From contig JADNRX010000230.1 of the NCBI GenBank assembly GCA_015501595.1, forward strand, positions 24,309 to 88,308: a stretch of DNA of 64,000 bases, written 5' to 3'. This document shows positions 1 through 10,495 of this stretch, one piece after another; within the stretch, counting starts at the first letter, position 1; each line of letters starts with the position of its first letter. The DNA is from Hymenopellis radicata (lineage: Eukaryota > Basidiomycota > Agaricomycetes > Agaricales > Physalacriaceae). The position numbers and the translations under genes were made by a program. Under the pieces are notes generated by a model. That model had not been told where the DNA came from. It made no database searches and saw nothing but the letters and a program-made list of their open reading frames with translations.

Positions 1-1952
1 GAAACTGTTCGTGTAACCACCAGTTGGAAATTCCGCAACCGTCTGTCATATTCGACCTTTCACCCTTCTCGTTTGGGGCAGAATCTGCGGTCAAGAATAA
101 GAGTTGCGAGTCTGAGAAAGCATAGATGTCAATACGTACAATGATCTTCCTGCTCGTGAATAGCGTCTTGCTCCAGAAGCGGCCCAGGCGTCGATGCCGA
201 CAAGTACAGAGCGAAACGAGCGGCATACTTTCCAACAAACTAGTGATTGCAATCAAGATGCTGAAGATATGACTACAGGAAAACTCACCTGACGCTTATT
301 GACTTCTAGATCATTGAGAAAGTTGATGAAATCCCATAGCTGATATGCGACGCCCTTACGGACGAGTGTTTTCTTGATCTTTCCAGCCGTATACGCCTCA
401 TCGACGCAAACCATTGTAACGTGAGACGAGCCTTGGTCCTGCGAGGCATGCAGGGCTCGGAAGACCATACCCCAGATGACAACTGGTCGAAGAAAGAACT
501 CGAGAGTTTCTGTGGAATTGTCTTCTGTCTTTACACGCAGGAAGTTCCAGGAACCGAACCGACGCTTCAAAGCAGACGAGGTATCCAACGTGGGCATTTT
601 GAGTACGAGTTTCTTTGTCTTGCTGTCGTAAATCGCGCGAAGGGTGACAGAACCCCCATACCAGTCATTGGTATGGCCCATACCGGCCAATGAATTCTTC
701 TCCAAGGCCTGACATTCGTGGTCAAGTTCGGCCCATGGTGACTGTTGATATAACTCAGTAAGAAATATTAAACCGATTATGAAGGACCTACACGTGCTGA
801 ATTATGAGGTGTGGATGTGTTGCAGAACACCATTTCCGTTGTAGGTGCAGCTTCGAAGTTGCTCTTCCCCATCATATTGTCAAGCAGTTGCCTATTTTCC
901 CTCACGGATGCTGTGGTTAACTTTCCAGCCGAGATCAGTCTTGCCAGTTCCAGTTGCACCCCGAGACAAATACGCTTTCCCGAGTGGAACTTGCTAATCA
1001 CGTCGCGATCGTGAGCCTTGGACCGTGAGTATCGATGTGTATGAGCGAGAAAGAATACATACCACTATGTAAGGCTCAGGAAGTGCAGCGTTGCAATTCA
1101 CGGTGTGCGACTCTTTCAAGTCAGCGCCCTGTATGACGGAGGATTTCGAACTACAGGCTTCTGTTCTGGTTTTCTTGGCCTCCCTTTCCACGACGGTTGA
1201 GGTTGACGAGAAGTCAGTCTCGTTACTTTTTCTCTTCCCGAGATTACTCGTGGCCGGGGATGGATCATTGTTGGCCGGTTGCGCTGTAGAATGCATGAAC
1301 AGTGTTCAGTAAGATCATTCCTGGAAGACCTACTTGGCGGGAATGCCACAGGTTCGTCGTCAAACTGAGCAAAGAGGTCCTAGACACGGCAATAAGTGAA
1401 GAGAACGGGTGAAGATTGATATTTGAAACTCACTTGGGTGGATGTAACGGGGACCGTCTCCGCTGTGGTCGCGTTGCCTGTAGTATTTGAGGACTCGGGC
1501 GCGTCCATTTCCTCCATCTCGTCCTGTTGCTTCGCGTAAGCGGCGAAGAGATCCATGTCGCCCTCAGAACCATACTGGGTCGACTAAGACGCGTAGTATT
1601 CGGGTCAAAAAAAGAAAGCAGGATTAATTCCTGACGCACTTGGCTTTCTGGGCCCTCGAGCTCTTGCATTCCCGGTTCCACATTGTCTTCCTCGTCGTCC
1701 GACGCGTCGCCCTAAACAAAAAATGAGAATTTTTTCGGTGTGTACAGCTGCAATTACGGGCCTCCCTCTCCAGCTCGAAGGCGTCAGCACTGAATCGCCT
1801 ATCGACCATACTCCAAGCGAAAACCGAGAAACCACTGAAGGGTGGACAAGTATCTCAGGCATGCATCGTCGATGTGGTAAGAGGACAAGATCCAATTTGC
1901 AGCCAAATATTTGGCAGGACGGCGTCTTGAAGCTTGACGTAGATGGTTTCAC
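1..1952 (-). CDS. RNA-dependent RNA polymerase (RDR/QDE-1 family), 5' part, cut by left window edge
   Basis: Eukaryotic RdRPs copy single-stranded RNA into dsRNA for RNA silencing (quelling). Read on the minus strand, a typical core series appears: a segment at about 705-253 with the hallmark RRFGSWNFLRV, then after an intron GKYAARFALYLS (about 240-200), then the family signature MTDGCG (about 45-30). The catalytic DxDGD region would lie beyond base 1. Upstream exons (about 1300-990 and 1710-1430) are acidic and basic low-complexity sequence (DASDDEEDN, KRKSNETD, KKTRTE) and look like a disordered N-terminal region. The exon at about 1945-1810 (KLQDAVLPNIWLQIG) may be the first; the true start codon is not fixed. 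Identity rests on the FGS.RFLR and MTDGCG motifs. The N-terminal exon structure is inference, and the gene is partial because of the window edge. Confidence 0.85.
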
Positions 1953-2018
1953 TCAAGTTATGGGTCCAAATTTCGTTTCGCTGCCAGGATAGGGGCTATT
2001 TGGAGGTGCTTGCACTCT

Positions 2019-2090
2019 GCATGGTTGGCCCTCGCGCCATGCATGGTTGGACCTCGCGCCACGCATGGTTGAGCCTCCCACCATGCATGG
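2019..2090. repeat. 22-bp minisatellite, about 3.3 copies
   Basis: Three consecutive 22-nt units begin at 2019, 2041 and 2063, each starting GCATGGTTG and ending in C-rich CTCGCGCCA or CTCCCACCA, followed by a partial unit GCATGG at 2085. Units 1 and 2 differ at only two positions. The array lies just upstream of the presumed RdRP 5' end, so it could sit in that gene's promoter or leader. Confidence 0.9.
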
Positions 2091-3082
2091 TACTGGACTA
2101 TTGAATGACGGAGGTAATGGTGCTAATGAAATCTGCGTATTACTGTGATGTCCTTTTCGTCAATACAAATTACCTTCCGTGGAAGCAACGAGTGAGTCTC
2201 AGCGTTAATTCAACTTTTGGCTTTAACGTTGAGAGATCCCTGATCCTCGGCTTCGTTAATCAACATCACGCATTATCGCCTCCTGCCATGCAGATCAAAG
2301 CATTGGATGATTGACGCGATCAATCAGGCACCAGGTGGATCGTCGAGAGTGAGTGAGTCAGTGGACACAGCTCTTGAACTCGAAAAGCCTCGAAACGGAT
2401 ACCAGTACCAGTGAGTGCCAAACGCGATCATGTGAGATAACGCGAAGCCCTTGACGTATGTGTGAACAACGTTTGAATTTCCGTATCGTAGAAGTAAAGA
2501 ACAAAACAATGACTTTATCATTCGCACCGTCGCTCATCCGGTCCAGCTGTAATTGTTTTAGCGGTCTGCGTGTCAATAATCGACAAGCTACTCACACTGA
2601 TGGGCCAGGAATGGGGTACGCCTACACGTAGCAGTCGATCAGAGTGCCTTCCGGTACAGAAGGTATGAGCACTTACGCTTGTGTCTGAAAAAAAAATCAA
2701 CAAGTCAGCGCCCTTGTAAGCAGATAAATAGGTTTATGACCCAATACACTGGGTATTCTCGTCAAAAACTCCCAGAAAAAGAATTGAAAGAAAGAGAACT
2801 AGAGAGAGCTTTATAGGGCAACATAAGAGACCACAGAACCTGTCTGAGAGCCTCAAGTACGCAAAAAAACTTCCGCTGCCGCGGAAACCGGTAGTCATCA
2901 CGTTGCATATGGTCTTCACCGGAATTCCAACAGTGACAGTCTGAAAATCAATGAAGTGAAGATTAAGTTATTCTGTAGAGAGACTATGAACTGTACCTAG
3001 CTATCAGTGTACATCCCGCTTCGCGCAAGGAGAGTCAGTGATGCATAAGCCCAACTTTCGGTAAACGCGCTACGTGCACAGC
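2091..3082. other. Intergenic region without a supported gene
   Basis: About 1 kb between the minisatellite and the inverted-repeat cluster. Short open frames exist on both strands but none shows a domain, a spliced continuation or coding-like composition. I see nothing else firm in it. It should hold the RdRP promoter (toward the left) and sequence downstream of the AA9 gene (toward the right). Confidence 0.6.
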
Positions 3083-3326
3083 ATGGCAGGTAAGTCGATG
3101 ACTAATCAATCAAGGACTTACCTGCCATTCCGCGAATTTGGGGCGTTGAAGAAGCTTCCCAGGACAGATCAACATAGGAGGGAACAGCATCAACATATAT
3201 CCAACATTTCGAGCAGTGTTTATGCTGCTGAGGCGCCAAACAAGCGAACAAGAATGAATATCGCGCCGTTGGGACTTACCTGCCATTGCCTATTTGGGAT
3301 GCCGATCAACGGCATGGCAGGTAAGT
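3083..3326. repeat. Cluster of four copies of a 13-bp motif forming two hairpins
   Basis: The motif ATGGCAGGTAAGT occurs on the plus strand at 3083-3095 and 3314-3326, and inverted (ACTTACCTGCCAT) at 3116-3128 and 3274-3286. The first pair encloses 20 nt and the second 27 nt, so each pair can fold into a stem. Every copy contains CAG/GTAAGT, a perfect fungal 5' splice-site consensus. The second hairpin overlaps the 3' end of the AA9 reading frame. A small fold-back element or the ends of a decayed MITE are possible; no clear target-site duplication was seen. Confidence 0.8.
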
Positions 3327-4538
3327 ACCCAGCGGATCGGGTAATAAACCGATAAATATACTTGCGACGTACTCGTATAGACGTCATAGACAATTCCTAG
3401 CAACATACATTGAGAGAAACACGAAGTAATTGTTGGTGTAGCCTTACCTGGAGTAGAAGCCGTGTAAGCACCTGTTGCCGGGCGTCAGTTCGATTCAGAG
3501 ATTGTCGAAGTTGCTCACCAGGGAAGGAAACGAATGAGGTCGGGAGCGCAGACCCTGAACCAGTCACCTCCACTTGGATACAACTCGGGTAAAATTGAGC
3601 ACCTGGAGGACATATGGTTCAACTTGCGTTCTCGATACAACGAAAATCTTACCCGGATACGTGTAGGCTATGGAATAAATGTTCTTCAACGAGTCTCTAG
3701 AATCCGGTCGTATCAATGCTTACCCGAATGCAATGCAATTCTGTGACGCCGTGAAAGGGTTAATCACTATCGTTTGTTGAGCAAGAAGACTCACATCTCG
3801 TGCCGAATGATGTACTGTCCCGCCTTCAGCGTCGAAGGGATCGTAAACGTGTAAATACTGTTAGAAGCAGTCAAGAGATCCGTAGCGGCCCACAGGCCGG
3901 CAGAGTTCTTTCCACTTTCTGCTACCTTGAACCAAACAGCGCTATGCGAAGTTTTCAGTTTGCGAGAAAACTGAGGAATGAAATAGACTTGCGATGTTCC
4001 GGGACTCCATTTCGTGATGTCAGAGGGCGCGCGCGCCATGTAAGTGATCATCGGTCCCTTGTGGCTGTCGGGCCAAGTCGTCCAGTTCAGCTTAACCTCG
4101 GAGCCGGCAGCGACGGTACCGTAGATGGGAGCAGGGGCAGTATAGTAATCGCCATCGGTCCATCCGTTGCACTGGAGGCTGTTGGGTTTCGAATGAGTAG
4201 ATGGGTTAGTAGAGGGAGCGTGAGACAGTCGACGTACTCGATCAGCGACAAGTCGGTAACAGGACCTTCGAATCCAAGTAAGAAGCAAGATCAAGCAAAG
4301 ATATTGCAGACCTACCATTTCCTGGGATCTGGCGAACGATACGCTCTGGAACCGGGTTGTAATACCTACATAGTCCACCAGTACGTGAGACCAGCCCGAA
4401 TTACACGCAAGAAACGTACGGGTCAGTGTATGGCAAGTAACCAGTATACTTGGTTGACCCAAGAGTGATCTCTTGCACATAGCCATGACCGGCGACAAGC
4501 TGAAGGGCTGGAAGAAGAGCAAGGAGAGCTGTAAGCAT
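3290..4538 (-). CDS. AA9 lytic polysaccharide monooxygenase (former GH61), secreted
   Basis: Copper enzyme that oxidatively cleaves cellulose. The ATG at 4538 opens a signal peptide (MLTALLALLPALQLVAG), and cleavage leaves HGYVQ, so the N-terminal His of the copper histidine brace is present. Later exons read YYNPVPERIVRQIPGNG, LQCNGWTDGDYYTAPAP, GSEVKLNWTTWPDSHKGP (second copper His in DSHKGP), [25 protein letters not shown] and GIVYDVYTSTSQ, all standard AA9 blocks. I place about seven introns of 45-75 nt. The C-terminus is odd: after VYYPI, where the family usually continues YPIPGP, the frame runs into the inverted-repeat cluster and stops at 3290-3292. No CBM1 was found downstream. A TATA box lies 43 nt upstream. 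The catalytic domain is confident; the last exon is uncertain and could involve another splice. Confidence 0.88.
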
Positions 4539-4580
4539 TATACTTCTGGACTGACTGAAAATACGTACTCTCGAATGCGA

Positions 4581-4586
4581 TTTATA
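4581..4586 (-). promoter_or_regulatory. TATA box of the AA9 gene
   Basis: TATAAA on the minus strand, 43 nt upstream of the ATG at 4538, at a spacing usual for strongly regulated fungal secretome genes. Assigned by position only. Confidence 0.55.
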
Positions 4587-5277
4587 GTGTGGCGCGGTCC
4601 GGGGCGCCAATTATGCACGCGAAGTTGAACCGCGATATGAATAGAATGCATGGAATGTTCGGAATATCTTTGGCAGGTCAGTGACATGTGAGTGGATCAA
4701 GAGACTTATTTACCTCTTCCGAATGCTGCAATCTGAGCATCGTGAAGGACTAGTAAACGAATGCGATCAAATTATCGTAAAATCAGTAACAAGTGCAACC
4801 TCTAAAGTCTGCACTCAGCCGGAGCCAAGTAAGAAGAATACCGCGGAGCCAATGGTCTTGATGAGGTTCAAGAGGAAGCTCCGTTGCATCGCTTTCAGTG
4901 CCTCAGAAAAGCGACAGCTTCTTGGACGAACGGGAGCAGGACAAGGACTTGCTTAGGTGACACATGACAACTATTGCTCGCAGTCGGGTGATCCAGGTAC
5001 AAATCTTCAATGAAGCACACGAAAATGTCATGTTTAGTGGTTTGACATGATGGCGGTTCGAATTTGAGCGTGTGAGTTAAGCTCATTCTCCGAGCGTACC
5101 GTACACGTGATGATGACTGAGCGGGAATCACCCACACGCGTACCTCAAGCTGCTACTAATACTATTACTCCGTCGCCACCGGGAATCGAGATTTCGTTTA
5201 TAAGCGACTTCATATCATTTAAAGGTTCAAGAGTTTCACAGTAGAGCACCTAACTTTGCTTCTCTGCTTATACTGGC
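4587..5277. promoter_or_regulatory. Divergent intergenic region between AA9 and the epimerase-like gene
   Basis: About 690 nt shared by the AA9 gene (leftward) and the gene starting at 5278 (rightward). On the rightward side TATAAG occurs at 5199-5204, 74 nt before that ATG. The open frames inside (for example 4681-4956) lack recognisable content. Confidence 0.5.
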
Positions 5278-6634
5278 ATGTCGCAGACTAACATTCTCAT
5301 CTTTGGTGCAACCGGTACGCAACATTTCTTTGCGGACACTGGGTATGTACCATCCATACTCAGGCTGATGCATTTCAATCAATAGGCTACATTGCTGGCA
5401 CACTCCTCCTCCGCCTTCTCAAACTCTCGAATGTATCTATTACAGTACTTGTTCGCAGCGCCGAGAAAGCGGAAAAGCTGCGCAAGTTAAGCCTTGGTCT
5501 CAAGGTTGTGGAAGGTTCTCCGACGACTGATGCTGCTCTTTTGGTGGACCTGCTCAAAGACACTGATCTCCTCATCGACTCTGTAAGTGTCCTCTCGATT
5601 AAGTAAGTATATCTGACGACATATTGACTTGCATAACTTAGTACAATTGCGACGATTTCGTCGGGGGTCAACACATCGCAGCAGCTCTGAGGAAATCGGA
5701 GAAGAAGACCCGTGTAATTCACGTTGTACGTTTGTTACATTATCGCTCTTCGATGGTTCTCAACGTAGTATCCCAGTCCGGTACAGGTGTACTCATGGAC
5801 GATGCCCTGGGTCGCGACATACCCAACAAAGTTTGGGACGATGCGAATGTTGAAGAGATGGCGTCGCTCGAGATCACTCGCGTTCATCGTAACGTCGACC
5901 TAGAATTCATCAAAGCAGACGAGGATGGTACGCATAGAACGAGTGGACGAACCATCTAATTAACAAGAATTCAGGCGCGATTTATTCCTACCTCGTTCTT
6001 CCTGGTGCGATCTTTGCCCGTCCTAGCGGAGTACTAGTCGATGCAGGAATCCAAGACGCCGACGGCAAACAACACTTGTCCAACGGTATCCCTCAGAATG
6101 TGATTACCCTCGGCGAACCTGTCATAATCGGAGAAGGCCTCAATCGCTGGTCGATTGTAGAGCTTTACGAACGTCAGTATCTCTTTGACGTGCCTCTGCC
6201 TCTTAACCCACACTGACTCGAATGTAGTCACTGATTTCCTTATGATCCTGGTCACCAAGCTTCTCTCTTCGGAATGGGAACAAGTCCCGCACGGTAAAGA
6301 AGGGTACTTCTTTGTGGAAAACGGCTCTGTCCAGCTTCGCGAGGTTGCGCTAACCACTGCTCGGGCAATGACTGGAAAAGCAGTTTCCAAAACGCGACCA
6401 ATTACGGAGAAAGAGCTTACCAACTTCGGCTACCCGGTGAGTATCTGAAATGTTGTACGTGTTCGTGGAAGTTGAGTTTAGTCGTAGGAAATCGTCGTGC
6501 GCCTCATCGGTGGCAACACCCGCTGTGTCAGTACCCGAGCAAGAAGATTGGGTTGGGCACCTGTGAAAGGGGAGGCAGAGTTTTTAAAGGAAGTTGAGAC
6601 GTATACCCTGGATACCGTAATCAAGAAGAAATGA
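5278..6634 (+). CDS. NAD(P)-binding Rossmann-fold protein, atypical SDR / NmrA-epimerase type
   Basis: The ATG at 5278 starts MSQTNILIFGATG|YIAG: an N-terminal beta strand followed by the glycine-rich dinucleotide loop (GATGYIAG), split by a short intron. Next come LLRLLKLSNVSITVLVRSAEKA, where the Arg after the second strand suggests NADP preference, and LLKDTDLLIDS. The gene continues in five or more exons, with 3' coding blocks LLSSEWEQVPHGKEGYFFVEN and RRLGWAPVKGEAEFLKEVE, to TGA at 6632-6634. The extended C-terminal part and the Trp-Xaa-Pro ending resemble fungal nucleoside-diphosphate-sugar-epimerase-like proteins of unknown substrate. There is no classical YxxxK in the parts I assembled. 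Function beyond nucleotide binding is not inferable. Confidence 0.75.
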
Positions 6635-7096
6635 CAGAATAGCACGAGATCCTACTACATGGACTGGTTAGTAAGACGAAGCTTTTACATTATGGAAAAC
6701 ATGATGTTGTAACTTCCACGACACAATCTGTATGATATCTCGTATAAGTTCGACATTTTATCTGCAAATCGCAACGCCACACAAGGGCTGGCTTCGGTCA
6801 ATCGGCCCGATGATGCATCCGGTGATCTAGGGACAACATCAACTGTTTTTCAAGCCACCAAAATGCCCTTACTGAATAGCAACCTCATCTTTTCCTGTTG
6901 AATTTCTCTTCCAAGTAATGCTTCGCTAACATCAACGACCTTCCAGACAACAAGCTAGGTTTATTCAGGCGGAATAACCCCTTTCCGCTATAATGAATGT
7001 CCGTGATTTAATCCATGCCCCCAAGGTTCGCTGCTTTACCCCGCATCCGCCCTCATCCCTAAGGTTAGTTCCCCACAGACCTCTTTGTCGTCGTCC
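6635..7096. other. Intergenic region / promoter of the shikimate-domain gene
   Basis: About 460 nt. It contains an ATG at about 6993 with a short open frame (MNVRDLIHAPKV...) followed by a possible small intron ending TTCCCCACAG at about 7079. This could be an alternative upstream exon of the next gene. No trace of the dehydroquinate synthase or EPSP synthase domains of AROM is visible here. Confidence 0.55.
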
Positions 7097-9441
7097 ATGC
7101 TGTCGGTCGCGCCGTCGCGGGCGTCGTCGCCGACGACCACATCACAAAATTACTCGAGGCGGGCAAGCATAGTCCTGATCGGAATGAGAGGAGGCGCGTC
7201 GGCACACCAACTTTTTCTCTTCGAAGACTGACAGATTTGCAGTGGGAAAGACGACCCTTGGCACCCTTGCGGCCAAAGCGCTTGGATGGGAGCTACTGGA
7301 TACGGACCAAATTTTGGAGAAGCAGCAGAGAATGTCCATTTCGGATTTCATCGCGAAGCATGGCTGGGAAGAGTTTCGGAAAGCCGAGTCGCAGATTGTG
7401 ACCGATATACTTCGTGTGCACCATGTGGGAAAGGTCATCGCTACGGGAGGCGGCGTGGTTGAACTTGAAGCGAACCGGAATCTGCTCCGGCGGTTCAGAC
7501 AAATCGGACCCGTCATCCACGTACTGCGCGAGAAGGATGCCGTGTTGGAGTTTCTACGACAACCCAATCGTCGCTTTCCGCCCCTCCTCCACGAGACTGC
7601 ACGCGAAGCATGGACTCGGAGGGAAAAGTACTTTCGCGAGTGCTGTTCTTTCGAATTCGTGTCCATGACTGTTCCCGTTCCACCGGAAGAACAAGGGGAT
7701 CGGACGTTTGCCTTCAAAGCCGTTGAAGAGGAATTCTTCCGTTTGCTTAGATTCATCCACGGTGTCGATTGTAATAAGGTTGTCCTACATCCCCGAGGTG
7801 CCCGCTCTTACTTTCTTGCTCTCACCTACGACGACATCCGCAATGCAATCGCTGACTTGGAGGATATTTCCCTCGGGATTGATCTTTGGGAGGTGCGGGC
7901 AGATCTATTACTCTCGCAAGACCCGACCTTCATCGCATACCAAATAGCCACCCTCCGTCGACATTCTAAGCTCCCCATACTGTTCACCCTTCGAACCGCA
8001 TCACAAGGTGGGAAATACCCAGACGATGGGCCAGCTCTACGGGACATTCTTTATCACGCGCTGACGCTGGGCGTCGAGTACATCGACTTGGAGATGACGC
8101 TTCCTGATTCGACATTCACTGACCTAATGGACCATAAAAGCAACGCGACTGTGCTCGTGTCTTACCAGGATTGGAAAGGCTCATTAGTGTGGACCAGCCC
8201 ACAGACCCGGCAACTTTACGACAGGATGGTCAAACGAGGCGCAGAAATCGTTAAAATCGCAAGTACAGCCAAAACATTCGAGGATAACATGAGTCTACGA
8301 CAGTTTGTCGGAACGCTGAGTGCAAATTCCGTACCTTTGTTAGCTATAAATATGGGCACTGAGGTGATTGCCTTGATTTTCAATTAAACCATGTCTGATC
8401 CTTCGTATACAGGGAAAAATATCGCGCGTCCTCAACCCGATTCTCTCCCCGCTTTCCCACCCTCTCCTTCCTCGTGCTGCAGCGCCAGGCCAAATATCAT
8501 TCACTGAAGCCCAGTCTATCCTATACCTAACCGGCTTACTACCCGCCAAAAAGTTCTTCCTATTTGGTCGCCCTATCGCCCACTCAATGTCACCCCCGAT
8601 ACACAACACCGCATTTTCTACTCTTGGTTTACCGCACACCTACGAGCTCAAAGAGACCGATACGATCGACGAGTTGACGGAGGTCATGGCATCGTCCACG
8701 TTTGGCGGCGCGAGTGTCACCATCCCGTTCAAAGTCGACATTATGCCTTACCTACAGCACATTTCTCGACATGCGAGAATCATCGGTGCGGTCAATACCA
8801 TCATACCAACCGGGCCCGGGATGCTAAGCGGCGAAAACACCGACTGGCGCGCCATCAAGACGTGCCTCCTACGCTCACTGACACCAGCGAACGTAGTGAC
8901 ATCCAGCACGACCGCTCTCGTCCTCGGCGCCGGGGGGACATCTCGCGCCGCCTTGTACGCTCTACATCAAATTGGCGTCATCAACATCTTCTTGTACAAC
9001 CGCACACGGAAACGAGCCGAGATTCTCGCGGACGAGTTCAGCAGGCTCGATCCGCTGCTGACGATTACCGTGTTGGACAGGCTCGAAGTGCCGCTCCCCA
9101 TCACACCACAGCCGTCCATGATCGTCTCTACCATTCCGGCGACTGCGACAAGTAAACTCAAGGACGAGGATCTCATCGACGTGGGGTTGCGGGAAGAGCA
9201 TTTCAGTGATTCAGGTGGGGTGGCGATTGAGCTGGCGTATGAGCGCCGGATAACGAAGCTCTTGGCGCTGGCGCAGGACAAAAGGGATAAAGGCATTCCG
9301 TGGGCGGTTGTGGAAGGCATCGAGCTTTTGTTGGAACAGGGATATGAGCAGGTGAGGTTGTGGACGTCTAGAAGGGCGCCGAAGACGAAGGTTAGGCAGA
9401 AAGTCATGGAAGCGTACGAGAAACAGAAGCGGACCACATAG
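7097..9441 (+). CDS. Three-domain shikimate kinase / 3-dehydroquinase / shikimate dehydrogenase protein (AROM C-terminal half or QUTR-like)
   Basis: Three exons (7097-7193, 7243-8363, 8413-9441) give 748 aa. Domain 1 is shikimate kinase: P-loop GMRGVGKTT (formed across intron 1), DTDQ, EEFRKAE, ATGGGVV, with an R-P..LL lid. Domain 2 is type I dehydroquinase: LWEVRADLL and VKIAST (catalytic Lys), INMGTEGKISRVLNP. Domain 3 is shikimate dehydrogenase: FGRPIAHSMSPPIHN, TIPFK (catalytic Lys), ENTDW, VLGAGGTSRAAL and a C-terminal EQGYEQVRLWTSRRAP. The order matches the last three domains of pentafunctional AROM and the quinate repressor QUTR/QA-1S of ascomycetes. The dehydroquinase histidine, usually in (S/N)HHD or NHDF, is Gln here (VSYQDW), so that activity is probably lost. 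Intron 1 needs a GC donor to keep the frame. A regulator or a paralogous AROM fragment both remain possible. Confidence 0.88.
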
Positions 9442-9772
9442 TAGCATTGTCAAGGTTGTATCAAGCTAGATCAGAAGGGTTTTGTATTAACGGTATTCTC
9501 TTTTGTACGAGATCAACTGGGGAAGGAGATAGTCTTCCTAGGCAGCCTTCATATATGTTGAATTTTCTTTTATATATGGGGAGAGAGAAAATTGAATATT
9601 CTAGTCTCTCTGAATGGAGATGCGTCTGCAGGTGCTCTCTGACTATCATAGAACAGATGCGTTCAACTCGACCTGCGGCTGGTATAGCACAACTACGTGG
9701 CACCCGTCGCCTTGCGGTGTAAAAAGTCTCAATTGGACTACTCCAAGTGTTCCCTCTAATCAATCTCCCGCC
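9442..9772. other. Intergenic region, no gene seen
   Basis: Short downstream region of the shikimate-domain gene, A/T-richer (runs of TATATATGGGGAGAGAG) and without a supported coding segment. Confidence 0.6.
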
Positions 9773-10102
9773 ATGGCTGCTGCTACCATCGTTCGCTCCC
9801 ATAATGCCAACCATTCCTTACTTGACGACTTCTCACTCAACCGTTCTGAGTCCCATCATATGAACATCGATTTTGGTGTACACCCATCCTCCAATCCGAC
9901 CCGAACCGACCGGCGTGCATCGACCGCTACGTTGAGGAGCCGCGACCTCCCTAACAAGAATGCTCCACCATCTTTGACAACCCGTCCCCCCACCAAGCGT
10001 ACACACCGCGACAACTTTAATCAATACACCATTCCTGGAGCTGGTAGATGTGCGGCTCAAAGTCGGGCAGTTCAGTCCGGAGGATACTCTACACAAGCTT
10101 GA
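9773..10102 (+). CDS. Possible small hypothetical protein
   Basis: A single open frame from an ATG in strong context (CCGCCATGGCT) encodes about 109 aa beginning MAAATIVRSHNANHSLLDDF, followed by Ser/Thr/Arg/Pro-rich, probably disordered sequence. An overlapping plus-strand frame ending near 10130 reads FLELVDVRLKVGQFSPEDT and looks more protein-like, so a frameshift or an unrecognised intron may join the two. No family recognised. The main support is the start context and the gap it fills between two real genes. Confidence 0.25.
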   Translation: MAAATIVRSHNANHSLLDDFSLNRSESHHMNIDFGVHPSSNPTRTDRRASTATLRSRDLPNKNAPPSLTTRPPTKRTHRDNFNQYTIPGAGRCAAQSRAVQSGGYSTQA

Positions 10103-10495
10103 TGCCCTCTGGCGAAAAGAATGAGAAGGTCACAGACATCTGGGGACAATGGAAGGAGACAAAGTCCGGCAATAAAATACAGACAGGAAGGAGAGCAACT
10201 CCATTGAACGTACATATGTCGAATCATACAGTATTGCAAGAGGGGAGCATATGTTGGGGTTACAACGGCGAGGAAGAGCAGAGTGCGTGGCAGGAAGTAC
10301 AAGTCGAAGAAGCGAAAGATGTGGTACAACAGAGTCCGAATGAAAGCAATACAACAGCAATAGTTTTTAAGCAGCGATTCAAGAGAAGTTACCTAAGGAA
10401 TGTGAGCTTTTAGAATGGGGCGCCTTCAGAGGCATCTATAACTTCAGTAATCCAGCTTCTACAACGTTCAAAGTCAGCCTAAGAACAAACAAAGA

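Noticed and set aside
421..693. 90-codon plus-strand frame
   Set aside because: Antisense to the RdRP core exon.
3800..4468. 222-codon plus-strand open frame
   Set aside because: Antisense to the AA9 exons and spans its introns; no domain.
7080..7200. Alternative high-GC frame upstream of the shikimate-kinase domain
   Set aside because: It reads through as hydrophobic sequence but does not connect in frame to the conserved SIVLIGMRG; the frame with the ATG at 7097 does.
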